From assembly GCF_000716675.1 (NCBI RefSeq), contig NZ_JNXT01000040.1, forward strand, positions 62,001-126,000: a stretch of 64,000 nucleotides of DNA, written 5' to 3'. A program made the position numbers and the translations under genes. Position 1 is the stretch's first letter, and each line of letters starts with the position of its first letter. Positions 50,969-60,741 of this stretch are shown here, in pieces. A model generated the notes under the pieces. It saw only the letters and a program-made list of their open reading frames with translations, was not told the origin of the DNA and did not search any database. The stretch is from Streptomyces alboflavus (GTDB taxonomy: Bacteria; Actinomycetota; Actinomycetes; Streptomycetales; Streptomycetaceae).

Positions 50969-52003
50969 TCAGGCCCCGGCCGAGGGCCGACCCGTGGCCC
51001 ACCGCGTCGTGAGCCACCGCGCCCCGACCGCGAGCCACGCTGCCATGGCCGCCCACGCCAAGGGCCGCTGAGGGAGCGTCAGGGCGCCGATGCGCTGTGC
51101 GGCCGCGAGCTGCGCGGTCGCGGTGGCGTACATCCCCAGCGGGAAGACGACGCACCACAGCGTGGGCTCGTAGGCCAGCGGGACGCGGTGGCGCAGATGC
51201 CGCCAGACGCCCGTGGCCAGCAGGAGCGGGATCAGGAAGGTGGCCCAGGCCCACAGGCCGACGACCGTGCCGCCGAGCGGGGCGCGGACCGGGGCGGGCA
51301 GGAGCCCGTCGTGGGCGAGGAGCCGGGCACCGGCGAGGGTGCTGACGGCGGCGGCGCCCATGGTCACCCAGTAGCTGGGCGCGAGGAGTTCGGGCGCCGG
51401 CGGGTCGGACCGCAGGCGCCGGACGACGGCCGCCAGCGTGGCCGCGTACAGCAGGACCCCGCACACCCACAGCGTGAGCGCGAGCGTGACGACGGGGCGG
51501 TCGGGACGGAGACCGACGAGCGTCAGGACGAGCGCCTGCAGGCCGACCGTGGCCAGGAACCAGGTGCCGTCGGCCTGCCGCAGCGCGGTGCGCGAGCCGA
51601 AGCCCCGCAGTCGCACGACCGCGCGCGCGAGCACCGCCCACACGACCGCCGCGACGACGAACAGCGCGCACCCCACGACCCGGGCGGGCCCCGAGCCGAG
51701 GCGTGCGGCAAGGACACCGCTCGCCGCGACCAGGGTGAAGTGCCCGAACACCCGCGCGGGGTCACCGAGTTCCGCCCGGATGACGGACGGGTGATACCGG
51801 GCCTTGAGCACGGTGGCGCACAGCAGCACGGCGTACAGGGCCGCCGCCGCGCCGAACAGCACGAGGGACAGCGCCCGGGCGCCCGTCTGCGTCAGCGCCC
51901 GGGAGACGATGCCCGTGGCCATGACCGGCGCGAAACACGCGGGCGCGAGCCCCCGGCACCGGTCGGCGAGCCCTTGGCGCGGGCCCGCGAGTGCGCGCCG
52001 CAT
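50969..52003 (-). CDS. TDT-family transporter coupled to nar operon
   Basis: A 344-residue membrane protein with about ten helices, of the tellurite-resistance/dicarboxylate transporter (TehA, Mae1, SLAC1) family: FAPVMATGIVSRAL near the N-terminus, ARVFGHFTLVAASGVLAARL and SYWVTMGAAAVSTLAGARLL are typical. These are anion channels or C4-dicarboxylate/nitrate carriers. ATG 52003 overlaps the narI stop (ATGA), so it is translated with the nitrate reductase. SLAC1-type relatives conduct nitrate, so nitrate or nitrite transport is an attractive but unproven role. Confidence 0.82.
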   Translation of the reverse strand: MRRALAGPRQGLADRCRGLAPACFAPVMATGIVSRALTQTGARALSLVLFGAAAALYAVLLCATVLKARYHPSVIRAELGDPARVFGHFTLVAASGVLAARLGSGPARVVGCALFVVAAVVWAVLARAVVRLRGFGSRTALRQADGTWFLATVGLQALVLTLVGLRPDRPVVTLALTLWVCGVLLYAATLAAVVRRLRSDPPAPELLAPSYWVTMGAAAVSTLAGARLLAHDGLLPAPVRAPLGGTVVGLWAWATFLIPLLLATGVWRHLRHRVPLAYEPTLWCVVFPLGMYATATAQLAAAQRIGALTLPQRPLAWAAMAAWLAVGARWLTTRWATGRPSAGA

Positions 52004-52791
52004 CAGCGCCGGGCGAGGGTGTCCCGCGCCGACCGGGGCCGCTTGCCCGGCGGGCCGGAACGGGCGGCGAAAGGCCGACCTGGGCCTGGACGGCCGGGCG
52101 CGGGCACGCGCCGCCCGCCCCGCGACCGGTACACGACATAGGGACGCACGAGGTAGCCGACCGGCGCGGCGAAGGCGTGGACGAGACGGCTGAACGGCCA
52201 CGCGGCGAACAGGGCCATCGCGAGGAGGGCGTGCACCCGGTAGGCGAGCGGTGCGTGCGCCATCGCCGACACGTCCGGATCGAGCATGAACAGCGAGCGG
52301 AACCACACCGAGACACCACGCCGGTAGTCGTAGGGGTGGGGCTTCATCGTGGTGGCCGTCGCGGTGAGGCCCGCCAGGAGCACACACAGCAGGACGGGGT
52401 AGACGGCGCGGTCGCTGCGGCTCGTCGCCGCCCGGACGGCGGGCACCCGCAGCCGCCGGTACAGCAGGATCACCAGCCCGGCGAGCGTCGCGAGGCCCGC
52501 CGTGCCGCCGACGAGCAGCGCGTTCGCGTGGTACAGCCACTCGTGGACGTGCACGCGCTCCGTGAACGACTCCGGCACCAGCAGGCCGATGACGTGCCCG
52601 GCGATCACGAACAGCAGCCCGAAGTGGAACAGCGGGCCGCCGACCCGCAGCAGCCGGCTCTCGTGCAGCTGACTGGACCGGGTCGTGAAGCCGAAGCGGT
52701 CGTAGCGGTAGCGCCAGGCAGTGCCGGTGACGAGGACGGCGACGACGAGATAGGGCAGGACGCCCCACAGGGCGATGCGCAGGTGGTTCAC
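52003..52791 (-). CDS. narI: respiratory nitrate reductase gamma subunit
   Basis: A 262-residue membrane cytochrome b that takes electrons from quinol and passes them to NarH. Five helices and the haem-binding histidines are visible (LFHFGLLFVIAGHVIGLL, HVHEWLYHANALL, YRVHALLAMALFAAWPFSRL). The start is GTG 52791, overlapping the narJ stop (GTGA). The C-terminal 30 residues are basic and Pro-rich, extending beyond the family norm. Confidence 0.92.
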   Translation of the reverse strand: MNHLRIALWGVLPYLVVAVLVTGTAWRYRYDRFGFTTRSSQLHESRLLRVGGPLFHFGLLFVIAGHVIGLLVPESFTERVHVHEWLYHANALLVGGTAGLATLAGLVILLYRRLRVPAVRAATSRSDRAVYPVLLCVLLAGLTATATTMKPHPYDYRRGVSVWFRSLFMLDPDVSAMAHAPLAYRVHALLAMALFAAWPFSRLVHAFAAPVGYLVRPYVVYRSRGGRRVPAPGRPGPGRPFAARSGPPGKRPRSARDTLARR

Positions 52792-53414
52792 CGGGAAGTC
52801 TCCTCCGCGTGCGGGGCGTCGGGAGCGCGTGGGGGATACGGCAGCAGGCCGACGGTCTCGGCGGGCGGCCCGGTGCGGGCGAGCCGCAGGGCCGCCTCCC
52901 GGGTCGCAGGGGAAGGACCGGGCAGGGTGCGGCAGACCGCGTCGACGACACCGGCATACGGGCTGCGGTACGAGGCCAGCGCGAGGCGCAGCAGTTCCAG
53001 GGCGGGCCGGTGCGCGACGAGCAGGGACGCCTTCAGGTCCGGTGTGCGGGCGGCGAACTCCAGCATCAGCGGCAGGAAGTCGGGCAGCTCGTCCTCGGGC
53101 GGATGCCACCCGTGCCGCCGGTAGAGCGCCTTGAGCTCCGCCAGCGACGCGCCCCGCCTGCGCGTGTCCCCGTCGGTGTAGTACGTCAGATACAGACACC
53201 GGCGGCGGCTGCGGTCGAACGTGACGACGTACCTGGCCGCCAGATCCAGCGGCGCCGTCGCACCGACCTCGTCGCAGAACCGCAGGAGCAGCCCCACCTC
53301 CGTGCCGGGCACCGGCTCAAGGGCCGCACGCACCGCGCGCAGCCGCTCGGGCCAGTCGTGATCGGGGTAGCGCAGCAGCAGGGACGCGGCCTGGTGGACG
53401 ACGGGGCGGCTCAC
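52788..53414 (-). CDS. narJ: nitrate reductase molybdenum cofactor assembly chaperone
   Basis: A 208-residue NarJ chaperone (QAASLLLRYPDHDWPERL, then LDLAARYVVTFDRSRRRCLY and LTYYTDGDTRRRG, which is the TorD/DmsD/NarJ signature region). It holds NarG for cofactor insertion and is not part of the final complex. Start GTG 53414 overlaps the narH stop. Confidence 0.93.
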   Translation of the reverse strand: MSRPVVHQAASLLLRYPDHDWPERLRAVRAALEPVPGTEVGLLLRFCDEVGATAPLDLAARYVVTFDRSRRRCLYLTYYTDGDTRRRGASLAELKALYRRHGWHPPEDELPDFLPLMLEFAARTPDLKASLLVAHRPALELLRLALASYRSPYAGVVDAVCRTLPGPSPATREAALRLARTGPPAETVGLLPYPPRAPDAPHAEETSR

Positions 53415-55018
53415 CGCGCGCCGCCGTCACCGCTGGGGAAGAGCCCGTCGGGCCGTCCCTCGCCGTTCCAGTTCAGGAGGTTGACCCGGCCGCGCAACGA
53501 CGCCCCGGCGTGCTCCGGCTCCGGCTCGGCGGACGGTGGGGCGTGGAAGGTGTCCGGGGTGTACATGCCGGGGCCGCCGTGGGTGTCCAGGCTGCACCCG
53601 GAGTCGAGGTCGTCGGCCGGGGCGGTGGCCGTGTAACTGGTGGGGATGACATAGCGCTCGTCGTACTTGGCCAGGGCGAGCAGCCGGTACATCCCCTCGA
53701 TGCCCGCGCCGTCCATGCCGACGGCGCGGGCGATGGCCGGGTCCTGCTCCTCGCCGAGGTTGACCCGGCGCATGTGGGAGCGCATCGCCGCCAGACGGCA
53801 CAGCGCCGCCTCCACCGGGGCCGGGTCGCCCGCGGTGAACAGCTCCGCCAGATACGCCAGCGGGATCCGCAGGGAGTCGATGGCGGCGAACAGCTTCGCC
53901 GGGTCCTCGCCGTCGTGCCCGGTCGCGGTGAGGGAGTCCACGACGGGCGAGAGCGGCGGGATGTACCAGACCATCGGCATCGTGCGGTACTCCGGATGCA
54001 ACGGCAACGCGACCCGGTAGCGGCTGATCAGGGCGTGCACGGGGGAGCGGCGGGCGGCGGTGATCCAGTCGTGCGGGATGCCCGCCTCCTCCGCGGCCGC
54101 CGCCACGTCCGGGTCCTCCGGATCGAGGAAGCACTCCAACTGGGCCTCGTACAGGTCCTGTTCGTTCTCCGTGGCGGCCACGTCGCCGACCCGGTCCGCG
54201 TCGTACAGGACGACACCGAGGTAGCGCAGGCGTCCCACGCACGTCTCGGAACAGACCGTCGGCTGACCGCCCTCGATCCGCGGGTAGCAGAACGTGCACT
54301 TCTCCGCCTTGCCCGTCTGGTGGTTGAAGTAGACCTTCTTGTACGGGCAGCCGGTCACACACATCCGCCAGCCGCGGCAGCGGTCCTGGTCGACGAGGAC
54401 GATGCCGTCCTCCACCCGCTTGTACAGCGCGCCGGACGGACACACCGCCACGCACGACGGATTGAGGCAGTGCTCGCAGATCCGCGGCAGATAGAACATG
54501 AACGCCTGCTCGTACTCCAGGCGCACCTGCTCGTTCATCTTCCGCAGGACCGGGTCGCCCGCGAGGTGCTCGGGCCCGCCGCCCAGGTCGTCGTCCCAGT
54601 TCGGCCCCCACGTCACCGCCGTCGGACGGCCGTCGATCAGGGAGCGCGGCGGCGCGGTCGGGACGTCGTCGCCGAGCGGCGCGCTGATCAGGTTCTCGTA
54701 GTCGTACGTCCACGGCTCGTAGTAGTCGTCCAGCGAGGGCAGTTCGGGGTTGGCGAACAGACGGGCCAGACGGCGCGCCCGGCCGCCGCTGCGCGGCACG
54801 AGACGGCCGTGCTTGAGCTGCCAGCCGCCCTTCCACCTCTCCTGGTCCTCGTAGCCGCGCGGATAGCCCTGGCCGGGGCGGGTCTCCACGTTGTTGAACC
54901 ACACGTACTCGGTGCCCGGCCTGTTGGTCCAGGTCTGTTTGCAGGTGACCGAGCAGGTGTGGCAGCCGATGCACTTGTCGAGGTTCATGACCATCGCGAC
55001 CTGCGCCATGACCCGCAT
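53411..55018 (-). CDS. narH: respiratory nitrate reductase beta subunit
   Basis: A 535-residue iron-sulfur subunit. Cysteine clusters are in order: MNLDKCIGCHTCSVTCKQTW, ICEHCLNPSCVAVCPSGALY, DRCRGWRMCVTGCPYKKVYF (Trp in the 3Fe-4S site as usual) and KCTFCYPRIE. It carries electrons from NarI to NarG on the inner face. ATG 55018 shares a base with the narG stop; the frame open to 56542 is only the narG antiframe. Confidence 0.95.
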   Translation of the reverse strand: MRVMAQVAMVMNLDKCIGCHTCSVTCKQTWTNRPGTEYVWFNNVETRPGQGYPRGYEDQERWKGGWQLKHGRLVPRSGGRARRLARLFANPELPSLDDYYEPWTYDYENLISAPLGDDVPTAPPRSLIDGRPTAVTWGPNWDDDLGGGPEHLAGDPVLRKMNEQVRLEYEQAFMFYLPRICEHCLNPSCVAVCPSGALYKRVEDGIVLVDQDRCRGWRMCVTGCPYKKVYFNHQTGKAEKCTFCYPRIEGGQPTVCSETCVGRLRYLGVVLYDADRVGDVAATENEQDLYEAQLECFLDPEDPDVAAAAEEAGIPHDWITAARRSPVHALISRYRVALPLHPEYRTMPMVWYIPPLSPVVDSLTATGHDGEDPAKLFAAIDSLRIPLAYLAELFTAGDPAPVEAALCRLAAMRSHMRRVNLGEEQDPAIARAVGMDGAGIEGMYRLLALAKYDERYVIPTSYTATAPADDLDSGCSLDTHGGPGMYTPDTFHAPPSAEPEPEHAGASLRGRVNLLNWNGEGRPDGLFPSGDGGAR

Positions 55019-58000
55019 CAGTACGTCACCTCCTGGGCGCGCCGCCGGATCACGGTGACCGCGTCGCGCTGATTGCCGGTGGGGCCGTAGTAGTTGGGCG
55101 CGAAGGACAGCTGGGCGTAGCCGCCGATCAGATGCGTCGGCTTGATGAGGAGCCGGGTGAGGGCGTTGTGGACGCCGCCGCGCCGCCCCGTCGCCTCCGA
55201 CTTCGGCACGTTCACCAGGCGCTCCTGCGCGTGGTACATGAACACCGTCCCGGCCGGCATCCGGTGCGAGACCACCGCGCGGGCCACGACCACGCCGTTG
55301 GCGTTGTGCGCCTCGATCCAGTCGTTGTCCGCCACGCCGATCGCCTCCGCGTCGGACACGCTGATCCAGATGACGGGACCGCCCCGGGCCAGGGTCTGCA
55401 TCAGCAGGTTCTCCTGGTACTCGGAGTGGATGGACCACTTCGAGTGCGGCGTCAGATAGCGCACCGTCATCGAGCGCCCGCCGTCGCCGTCGGCCACCGG
55501 CTGCTCCCCGAGCGCGGCCAGGTCCAACGGGGGCCGGTAGACGGGCAGTTGTTCCCCGTACTCCGCGATCCACGGATGGTCGAGGTAGAAGTGCTGGCGG
55601 CCGGTCAGGGTGTGCCAGGGCTTCAGGTGCTCGGTGTTGATCGTGAACGGGGCGTACCGGCGGTCGGGGGCCTCCTTGCCCGACCATTCGAAGCTCGCCC
55701 CGACCTGCACCGGACGGGCCTGCGTGTCGGAGAACTCCACCCGCCGCTCGGCCACCGAGGCGCCCAGCTCCGCGAGCCCCGTCTCGGCGCCGCAGCGCTC
55801 CGCGAGCCGCTCGAACCCCTCGGCGGCGAGGCGTCCGTTGGTGGTGCCCGACAGCGCGAGGATCGCCTCGCACAGCTTGACGTCCGTGTCGAGCAGCGGC
55901 CGGCCGAGCGCGGGCCCGGACCCGGCGGTGCCGCACCGCGCGGCGAGCCAGGAGGTCTCCGGCAGCGGGTTCACCGTCACGCCCTTGACCGTCATGCCCT
56001 GCTCCCCGGGCAGCGGACCCAGCGCGGCGATCTTGTCGCCGATGGCGGTGTAGTCCCGCTCCACGACCGTGAACTGAGGACGCGTGGAGCCTTCGGCGGG
56101 CGCCTCGCCCGGGGTGTCGTGCTGCAGCGCCGTCGCCACCAGGTCGTGCGCCACGTCGAGGCGGCCCTCGGCGAGGCGGCTCACCTCGGTGGCGAGCCCG
56201 TGGAAGATCTCGAAGTCCGTACGGGCCTGCCACGGCGGGCTGATCGCGGGGGAGAAGGCGTGCACATAGGGATGCATGTCGGTGCTGGACAGGTCGTGCT
56301 TCTCGTACCAGGTCGCCGCGGGCAGCACCAGATCGGCGTGCAGCGTGGTCGACGTCATGCGGAAGTCGAGCGCGAGCAGCAGGTCGAGCTTGCCGCGCGG
56401 CTCCTCCTCCCGCCAGGTCACGTCCTTCGGCCTGCTCTCCGGCGGCGCTTCCTGCGCGTTCGCGTTGTCGGACGCGCCGAGCAGATGCCGCAGGAAGAAC
56501 TCGTTGCCCTTGGCCGAGGACCCGATCAGATTGGCGCGCCACACGGTGAGCACCCGGGGCCAGTTGGCCGGATCGTCCGGATCCTCACAGGCGTACGAGA
56601 GCCGCCCCGCCTCGGCCTCGGCGGCCAGCCAGGCCGCCGGATCCGCGTCGGCCTCGTGCACGCGCCGCCCCAGGTCCAGCGGGTTGGCGGAGAACGTCGG
56701 ATACGACGGCATCCAGCCCTGCCGGGCGGAGCGGGCCAGGAGATCCGCGGTATGCAGACCCGTGAGGTCGCCCGGCGCGGTGGGGGAGACCAGGGCGTCC
56801 GCCGTGAACTTCTCGTACCGCCACTGGCCGGTGTGCAGATACCAGTACGGCGTCCCCGCCATCTGCCGCGAGGGCCGCCCCCAGTCCGACGCCGTGGCCA
56901 GCTGCTGCCAGCCCGCGTACGGCCGCACCTTTTCCTGCCCCACATAGTGCGCCCAGCCGCCGCCGTTGACGCCCTGACAGCCGGTGAGCAGCAGCAGCGA
57001 GAGGAACGAGCGGTAGATGGTGTCCGAGTGGAACCAGTGGTTCGTCCCGGCCCCCATCACGATCATGCAGCGACCCCGGGTCTGCTCCGCGGTCCGCGCG
57101 AACTCACGGGCCGCCCGCACCACCGCCCCCGCCGGCACCGACGTGACCGCCTCCTGCCAGGCCGGGGTGCACGGCGTGGACGCGTCGTCGTAGGCCGTCG
57201 GCGCCTGCCCGTCGAGGCCCTCGCGCCGTACCCCGTACTGGGCGAGCATCAGGTCGAACACCGTTGTCACCAGACGTCCGCCGACCCGCAGGGCGGGCAC
57301 CGCGCACCGGATCGTCGCGCCGTCCTCGTCGAAGCGGGGCAGCGTCACCGTGGCCCGGGCGGCGCCCGGGCGGCCGTACAGGCTGAGCAGCGGGTCGACG
57401 TCCCCGAGGTCGAGGTTCCAGCGGCCCTCGCTCGCCTTGCTCCAGCGGTCTCCCAGCGTGCCGTTGGGCACGGTCGGCCGCCCGCCGGCCCTGTCGAGGA
57501 GCACCGGCATCCAGCGCCGCGCCTCGGCCTCGGCGTCCCCGGCCAGGTCGAGATCCTTGGCGGTGACGAAGGCGCCGGGTGTGTGGGTGTGCTCGTCGCG
57601 CTCGTCCAGGGACACGAGGAAGGGCAGGTCGGTGAAGCGTTTGACGTAGTCGGTGAAGTAGGGCACCTGCCGGTCGACGAAGCACTCGCGCAGGATCACG
57701 TGGCCCATCGCCATCGCGAGCGCGCCGTCGGTCCCCGGATGGGGATGCAGCCACTCGTCGGCGAACTTCGTCGCGTCGGCGTAGTCGGGCGACACCACGA
57801 CCACCTTCTGGCCGCGGTAGCGCGCCTCGGCCATCCAGTGGGCGTCCGGGGTCCGCGTCACCGGGACATTGGAGCCCCACAGCATCAGATACGCGGCGTC
57901 CCACCAGTCCCCGGACTCCGGTACGTCGGTCTGGTCGCCGAACACCTGCGGCGAGGCGATCGGCAGGTCCGCGTACCAGTCGTAGAACGACAGCATCGGC

Positions 58001-58680
58001 GCGCCGATCAGCGCGTGGAACCGGGCGCCGACCGCGTGCGAGGCCATCGACATCGCCGGGATCGGGGAGAAGCCCGCGATCCGGTCGGGCCCGTGCGCCT
58101 GGAGCGTGTGCACATGCGCGGCCGCCGCGATCTCCAGCGCCTCGGCCCAGCCGACCCGCACCAGGCCGCCCTTGCCGCGGGCCGACTGGTAGCGGCGGCG
58201 CTGGTCCGGATCGCCGGTGACCTGCGCCCACGCCGCCACCGGATCACCGCCGTGCCGGGCCTTTGCTTCCCGGAACATCTCGACCAGGACACCGCGGACG
58301 AGCGGATGGCGCACTCGGGTTGGCGAGTACGTGTACCAGGAGAACGACGCCCCGCGCGGGCAGCCCCGCGGCTCGTAGTCCGGGCGGTCCGGCCCGGTCG
58401 ACGGATAGTCGGTCGCCTGGGTCTCCCAGGTGATCAGACCGTCCTTGACGTACACCTGCCACGAGCACGACCCCGTGCAATTCACGCCGTGGGTGGAGCG
58501 CACCACTTTGTCGTGCGCCCAACGCTCCCGGTACGGCTGATCGTTGACCTGCTGATCCGTGCGGAAGACCGCGCGGGCGTCGGGCGTGGCCGGCGCACGC
58601 CGCAACAACTGCCCTGCCGCGAACAATCGTTCGGCCGCATCCGAGGCGATCCGCTCCGCTTTGGCCCTGCCACGTCCCAC
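55018..58680 (-). CDS. narG: respiratory nitrate reductase alpha subunit
   Basis: A 1220-residue molybdo-bis-MGD enzyme reducing nitrate to nitrite. The FS0 cluster site HGVNCTGSCSW with YEPRGCPRGA, and the Mo-ligand region YADLPIASPQVFGDQTDVPE, are present; length is normal. No TAT motif, so it faces the cytoplasm. The frame opens at GTG 58725, but GTG 58680 is preferred because GAGGGGAG lies about nine bases before it, while nothing precedes 58725. First gene of narGHJI-TDT, every junction overlapping. Supports nitrate respiration in low oxygen, as in other Streptomyces. Confidence 0.95.
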   Translation of the reverse strand: MGRGRAKAERIASDAAERLFAAGQLLRRAPATPDARAVFRTDQQVNDQPYRERWAHDKVVRSTHGVNCTGSCSWQVYVKDGLITWETQATDYPSTGPDRPDYEPRGCPRGASFSWYTYSPTRVRHPLVRGVLVEMFREAKARHGGDPVAAWAQVTGDPDQRRRYQSARGKGGLVRVGWAEALEIAAAAHVHTLQAHGPDRIAGFSPIPAMSMASHAVGARFHALIGAPMLSFYDWYADLPIASPQVFGDQTDVPESGDWWDAAYLMLWGSNVPVTRTPDAHWMAEARYRGQKVVVVSPDYADATKFADEWLHPHPGTDGALAMAMGHVILRECFVDRQVPYFTDYVKRFTDLPFLVSLDERDEHTHTPGAFVTAKDLDLAGDAEAEARRWMPVLLDRAGGRPTVPNGTLGDRWSKASEGRWNLDLGDVDPLLSLYGRPGAARATVTLPRFDEDGATIRCAVPALRVGGRLVTTVFDLMLAQYGVRREGLDGQAPTAYDDASTPCTPAWQEAVTSVPAGAVVRAAREFARTAEQTRGRCMIVMGAGTNHWFHSDTIYRSFLSLLLLTGCQGVNGGGWAHYVGQEKVRPYAGWQQLATASDWGRPSRQMAGTPYWYLHTGQWRYEKFTADALVSPTAPGDLTGLHTADLLARSARQGWMPSYPTFSANPLDLGRRVHEADADPAAWLAAEAEAGRLSYACEDPDDPANWPRVLTVWRANLIGSSAKGNEFFLRHLLGASDNANAQEAPPESRPKDVTWREEEPRGKLDLLLALDFRMTSTTLHADLVLPAATWYEKHDLSSTDMHPYVHAFSPAISPPWQARTDFEIFHGLATEVSRLAEGRLDVAHDLVATALQHDTPGEAPAEGSTRPQFTVVERDYTAIGDKIAALGPLPGEQGMTVKGVTVNPLPETSWLAARCGTAGSGPALGRPLLDTDVKLCEAILALSGTTNGRLAAEGFERLAERCGAETGLAELGASVAERRVEFSDTQARPVQVGASFEWSGKEAPDRRYAPFTINTEHLKPWHTLTGRQHFYLDHPWIAEYGEQLPVYRPPLDLAALGEQPVADGDGGRSMTVRYLTPHSKWSIHSEYQENLLMQTLARGGPVIWISVSDAEAIGVADNDWIEAHNANGVVVARAVVSHRMPAGTVFMYHAQERLVNVPKSEATGRRGGVHNALTRLLIKPTHLIGGYAQLSFAPNYYGPTGNQRDAVTVIRRRAQEVTY

Positions 58681-59080
58681 GCCCCAGACTCCCCTCGGAG
58701 ATCGGCGCGCCGGAGTGGTCGGCACCGGCGCGCACGTCTCGACGAACGGGGGCCAGAATCCTCTCTTCCGGTGTGTGGTGTAGACCTGTTTTCGGCCAGT
58801 TGGATGTACCTAGACGTTATTTTCCGTGCTCTTTGCGATGGTTGATACAGGGAAAGTCAAAAGCGGGACGAAAGGGAATGGGCCGCTGAGGCGACGGCCC
58901 CGGCGTTCGAATGCCTGCTCCCTTGAGTACGTGATTACTTGACCTTTCCCGGCGGCTGGGCCGGTGTGGCTGAGCGCTTCAGGCGGCCGTCGCGTGCTTC
59001 GGTGGCCACTTTGGCGCGAGGGCGGGACGGCACGGCTCTCTGAACCTGAAGACACGACACGCGGGTCCGGGGTCGTACCG
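58681..59080. other. 400-base region upstream of narG
   Basis: No gene is supported. This is the promoter region of the nar operon and also follows the stop of the NCS1 permease gene. On the minus strand a TTGACT box lies near 58855, but no good -10 partner is found; a low-GC patch at 58780-58880 is the likeliest promoter zone. Confidence 0.4.
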
Positions 59081-60682
59081 CTACCGGGTCGTCCCGCCGT
59101 CCCCTGGTTCAGCGGCGCCCGCACCGGACGTGGACCGACCCGAACGGAGGCGCCCGCGGCTGAGGATGACGTAGAGCGAAGCGGAGACGGTGATCCCGGC
59201 GGGGAGGGCGAGGTCCAGGCCGTCCAGGGCCGACGCGATCGGCCCGGTGTAGAGGGTGTTGACGCACAGGGCCGACACGGTGACGCCTCCCGTGAGGGCC
59301 AGGGCTCCCGCCGGGCTGACCCCGGCGGCGTACCAGTAGGGGCTGTCGGGGGTCTCGTCCATCAGCGTGGGGCCGTCGTAGCGGTTGCGGCGCAGCCAGA
59401 TGTCCGCCGCGTAGATGGTCATGGCGGGGCCGAGCAGGACGACGGTGAGCTGGAGGACGTTGCTGACGGTGTCGAGGAAGTCGGAGATGAGGAGCGCGTA
59501 CAGGGTGAGGGCGACGGCCGCGGTCCCGTCGGCGATCACACTGAGGGAACGGCGGATGCGGATGCCGACGGCCTGGAGGGCGAGTCCGGCGCTGTAGGCG
59601 GTCAGCGCGTTGAGGGCGACCGTGCCGAGGATCAGTGCGAGCAGGAAGAGGGGGTCGAACCAGCCCGGCAGGATCGTCCGGAGCCCCGACTGCGGGTCCC
59701 CCATGTCGACCGCGGTCGCCGCGCAGGCCCCGAGCGAGCAGATGACGACACCGGGCACGAACCCGCCGAGCGCGGTCCAGCCGAGCACCGCCTTCGCGGA
59801 CGTCGTGCGCGGCAGATAGCGGGCGAAGTCGGCGCTCGTGGTGTACGACAGCGGCGCGGAGGCGATGAGGGTGACCCCGGCGACGAGAACCGTCCACAGC
59901 TCGGCTCCCCGCAGCGGCGCGGGCGGCGCGTACGAGAAGTCGGTGTGGCGCAGCACGGCGATCGCGACGACGGCGAAGACGGCGGTCAGGGCGAGGGTGA
60001 TCGGCAGATACAGCTTCATGATGAGGCCGTGGCCGTACACGCCGATGGTCAGGGTGACGGCGGCGATGACCAGGACGACGGCGATCTTGACGCCGGTGGT
60101 CGCGCCCACACCGGCCTTCTCGACCAGGGCGAACGCGGCGGTCGCGGCGGCGGCCAGATTCAGGGCGAAGTAGCAGACGGAGATCATCCAGCCGACGACG
60201 GCGTTGTTCACGCGGTTGCCGCGGATTCCGTAGATCGCCCGCGTGATCACTTCGCTCGGCGTGCCCGCGGCCGGGCCGGATATCGCCAGCAGCCCGGTCA
60301 GGAGCCAGAACAGATTGCCCGCCACGATGACCAGGAGGGCCTGGCCCAGCGTCAGCCCCATGAGGATCAGGGTCCCGCCGACCACCAGGCTCAGGTAGTT
60401 GACGTTCGCCGCCGCCCAGACGGAGAACAACTGCCGAGGGTGGCCGTGGCGTTCCTGGTCGGGGATGTGGTCGATGCCGTGGGCCTCGATGCGGCCCGCC
60501 CCGTCCGAGCTGGGCTGTTTCCTCTGCCCTGCGTGGACGGGCAGGGCGCCCGGCCCGTCCACGCAGGGCCGTGCCGCTCGTGCGCCGTCGGGGCTCCGTG
60601 CCGGTGGCCCGCCGGGGGAGAGCCCCGCTCCCTGTCGCGCGGCGCAGGTGCTCTCGGGCGGGTCGGGAATCGTGGACGCCAT
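59081..60682 (-). CDS. NCS1-family purine/cytosine permease
   Basis: A 533-residue transporter with about 12 helices of the nucleobase:cation symporter-1 type (VWAAANVNYLSLVVGGTLIL, ISGPAAGTPSEVITRAIYGI, VCYFALNLAAA, SADFARYLPRTT). It should import a purine, pyrimidine, allantoin or hydantoin. ATG 60682 has GGAGGGG five bases upstream. The first about 75 residues are hydrophilic and longer than usual, and their codons form a perfect 16-bp hairpin. It is divergent from a TetR gene. Confidence 0.88.
   Translation of the reverse strand: MASTIPDPPESTCAARQGAGLSPGGPPARSPDGARAARPCVDGPGALPVHAGQRKQPSSDGAGRIEAHGIDHIPDQERHGHPRQLFSVWAAANVNYLSLVVGGTLILMGLTLGQALLVIVAGNLFWLLTGLLAISGPAAGTPSEVITRAIYGIRGNRVNNAVVGWMISVCYFALNLAAAATAAFALVEKAGVGATTGVKIAVVLVIAAVTLTIGVYGHGLIMKLYLPITLALTAVFAVVAIAVLRHTDFSYAPPAPLRGAELWTVLVAGVTLIASAPLSYTTSADFARYLPRTTSAKAVLGWTALGGFVPGVVICSLGACAATAVDMGDPQSGLRTILPGWFDPLFLLALILGTVALNALTAYSAGLALQAVGIRIRRSLSVIADGTAAVALTLYALLISDFLDTVSNVLQLTVVLLGPAMTIYAADIWLRRNRYDGPTLMDETPDSPYWYAAGVSPAGALALTGGVTVSALCVNTLYTGPIASALDGLDLALPAGITVSASLYVILSRGRLRSGRSTSGAGAAEPGDGGTTR
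60526..60569 (-). promoter_or_regulatory. 16-bp perfect hairpin inside the permease 5' coding region
   Basis: Arms GCCCTGCGTGGACGGG and its exact complement, with a 12-base loop, about 110 bases after the start codon. In mRNA it would be very stable and could slow ribosomes or act as an attenuator, or simply be an embedded repeat element. Confidence 0.75.
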
Positions 60683-60719
60683 GCGGCCCCTCCGGATGCT
60701 GGTAGCCCACCTGCTTGCT

Positions 60720-60739
60720 TATTGGTCGCACACTCAATA
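60720..60739. promoter_or_regulatory. candidate TetR operator
   Basis: TATTG, ten bases, CAATA: a small inverted repeat in a short AT-rich patch of the divergent promoter between the permease and the TetR gene, the usual place for autoregulation. Confidence 0.45.
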
Positions 60740-60741
60740 GC

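Noticed and set aside
53411..56542. Single 1043-codon frame as a NarG-NarH fusion
   Set aside because: The upstream 500 codons are narG read in the wrong frame; NarH starts at 55018 beside the narG stop.
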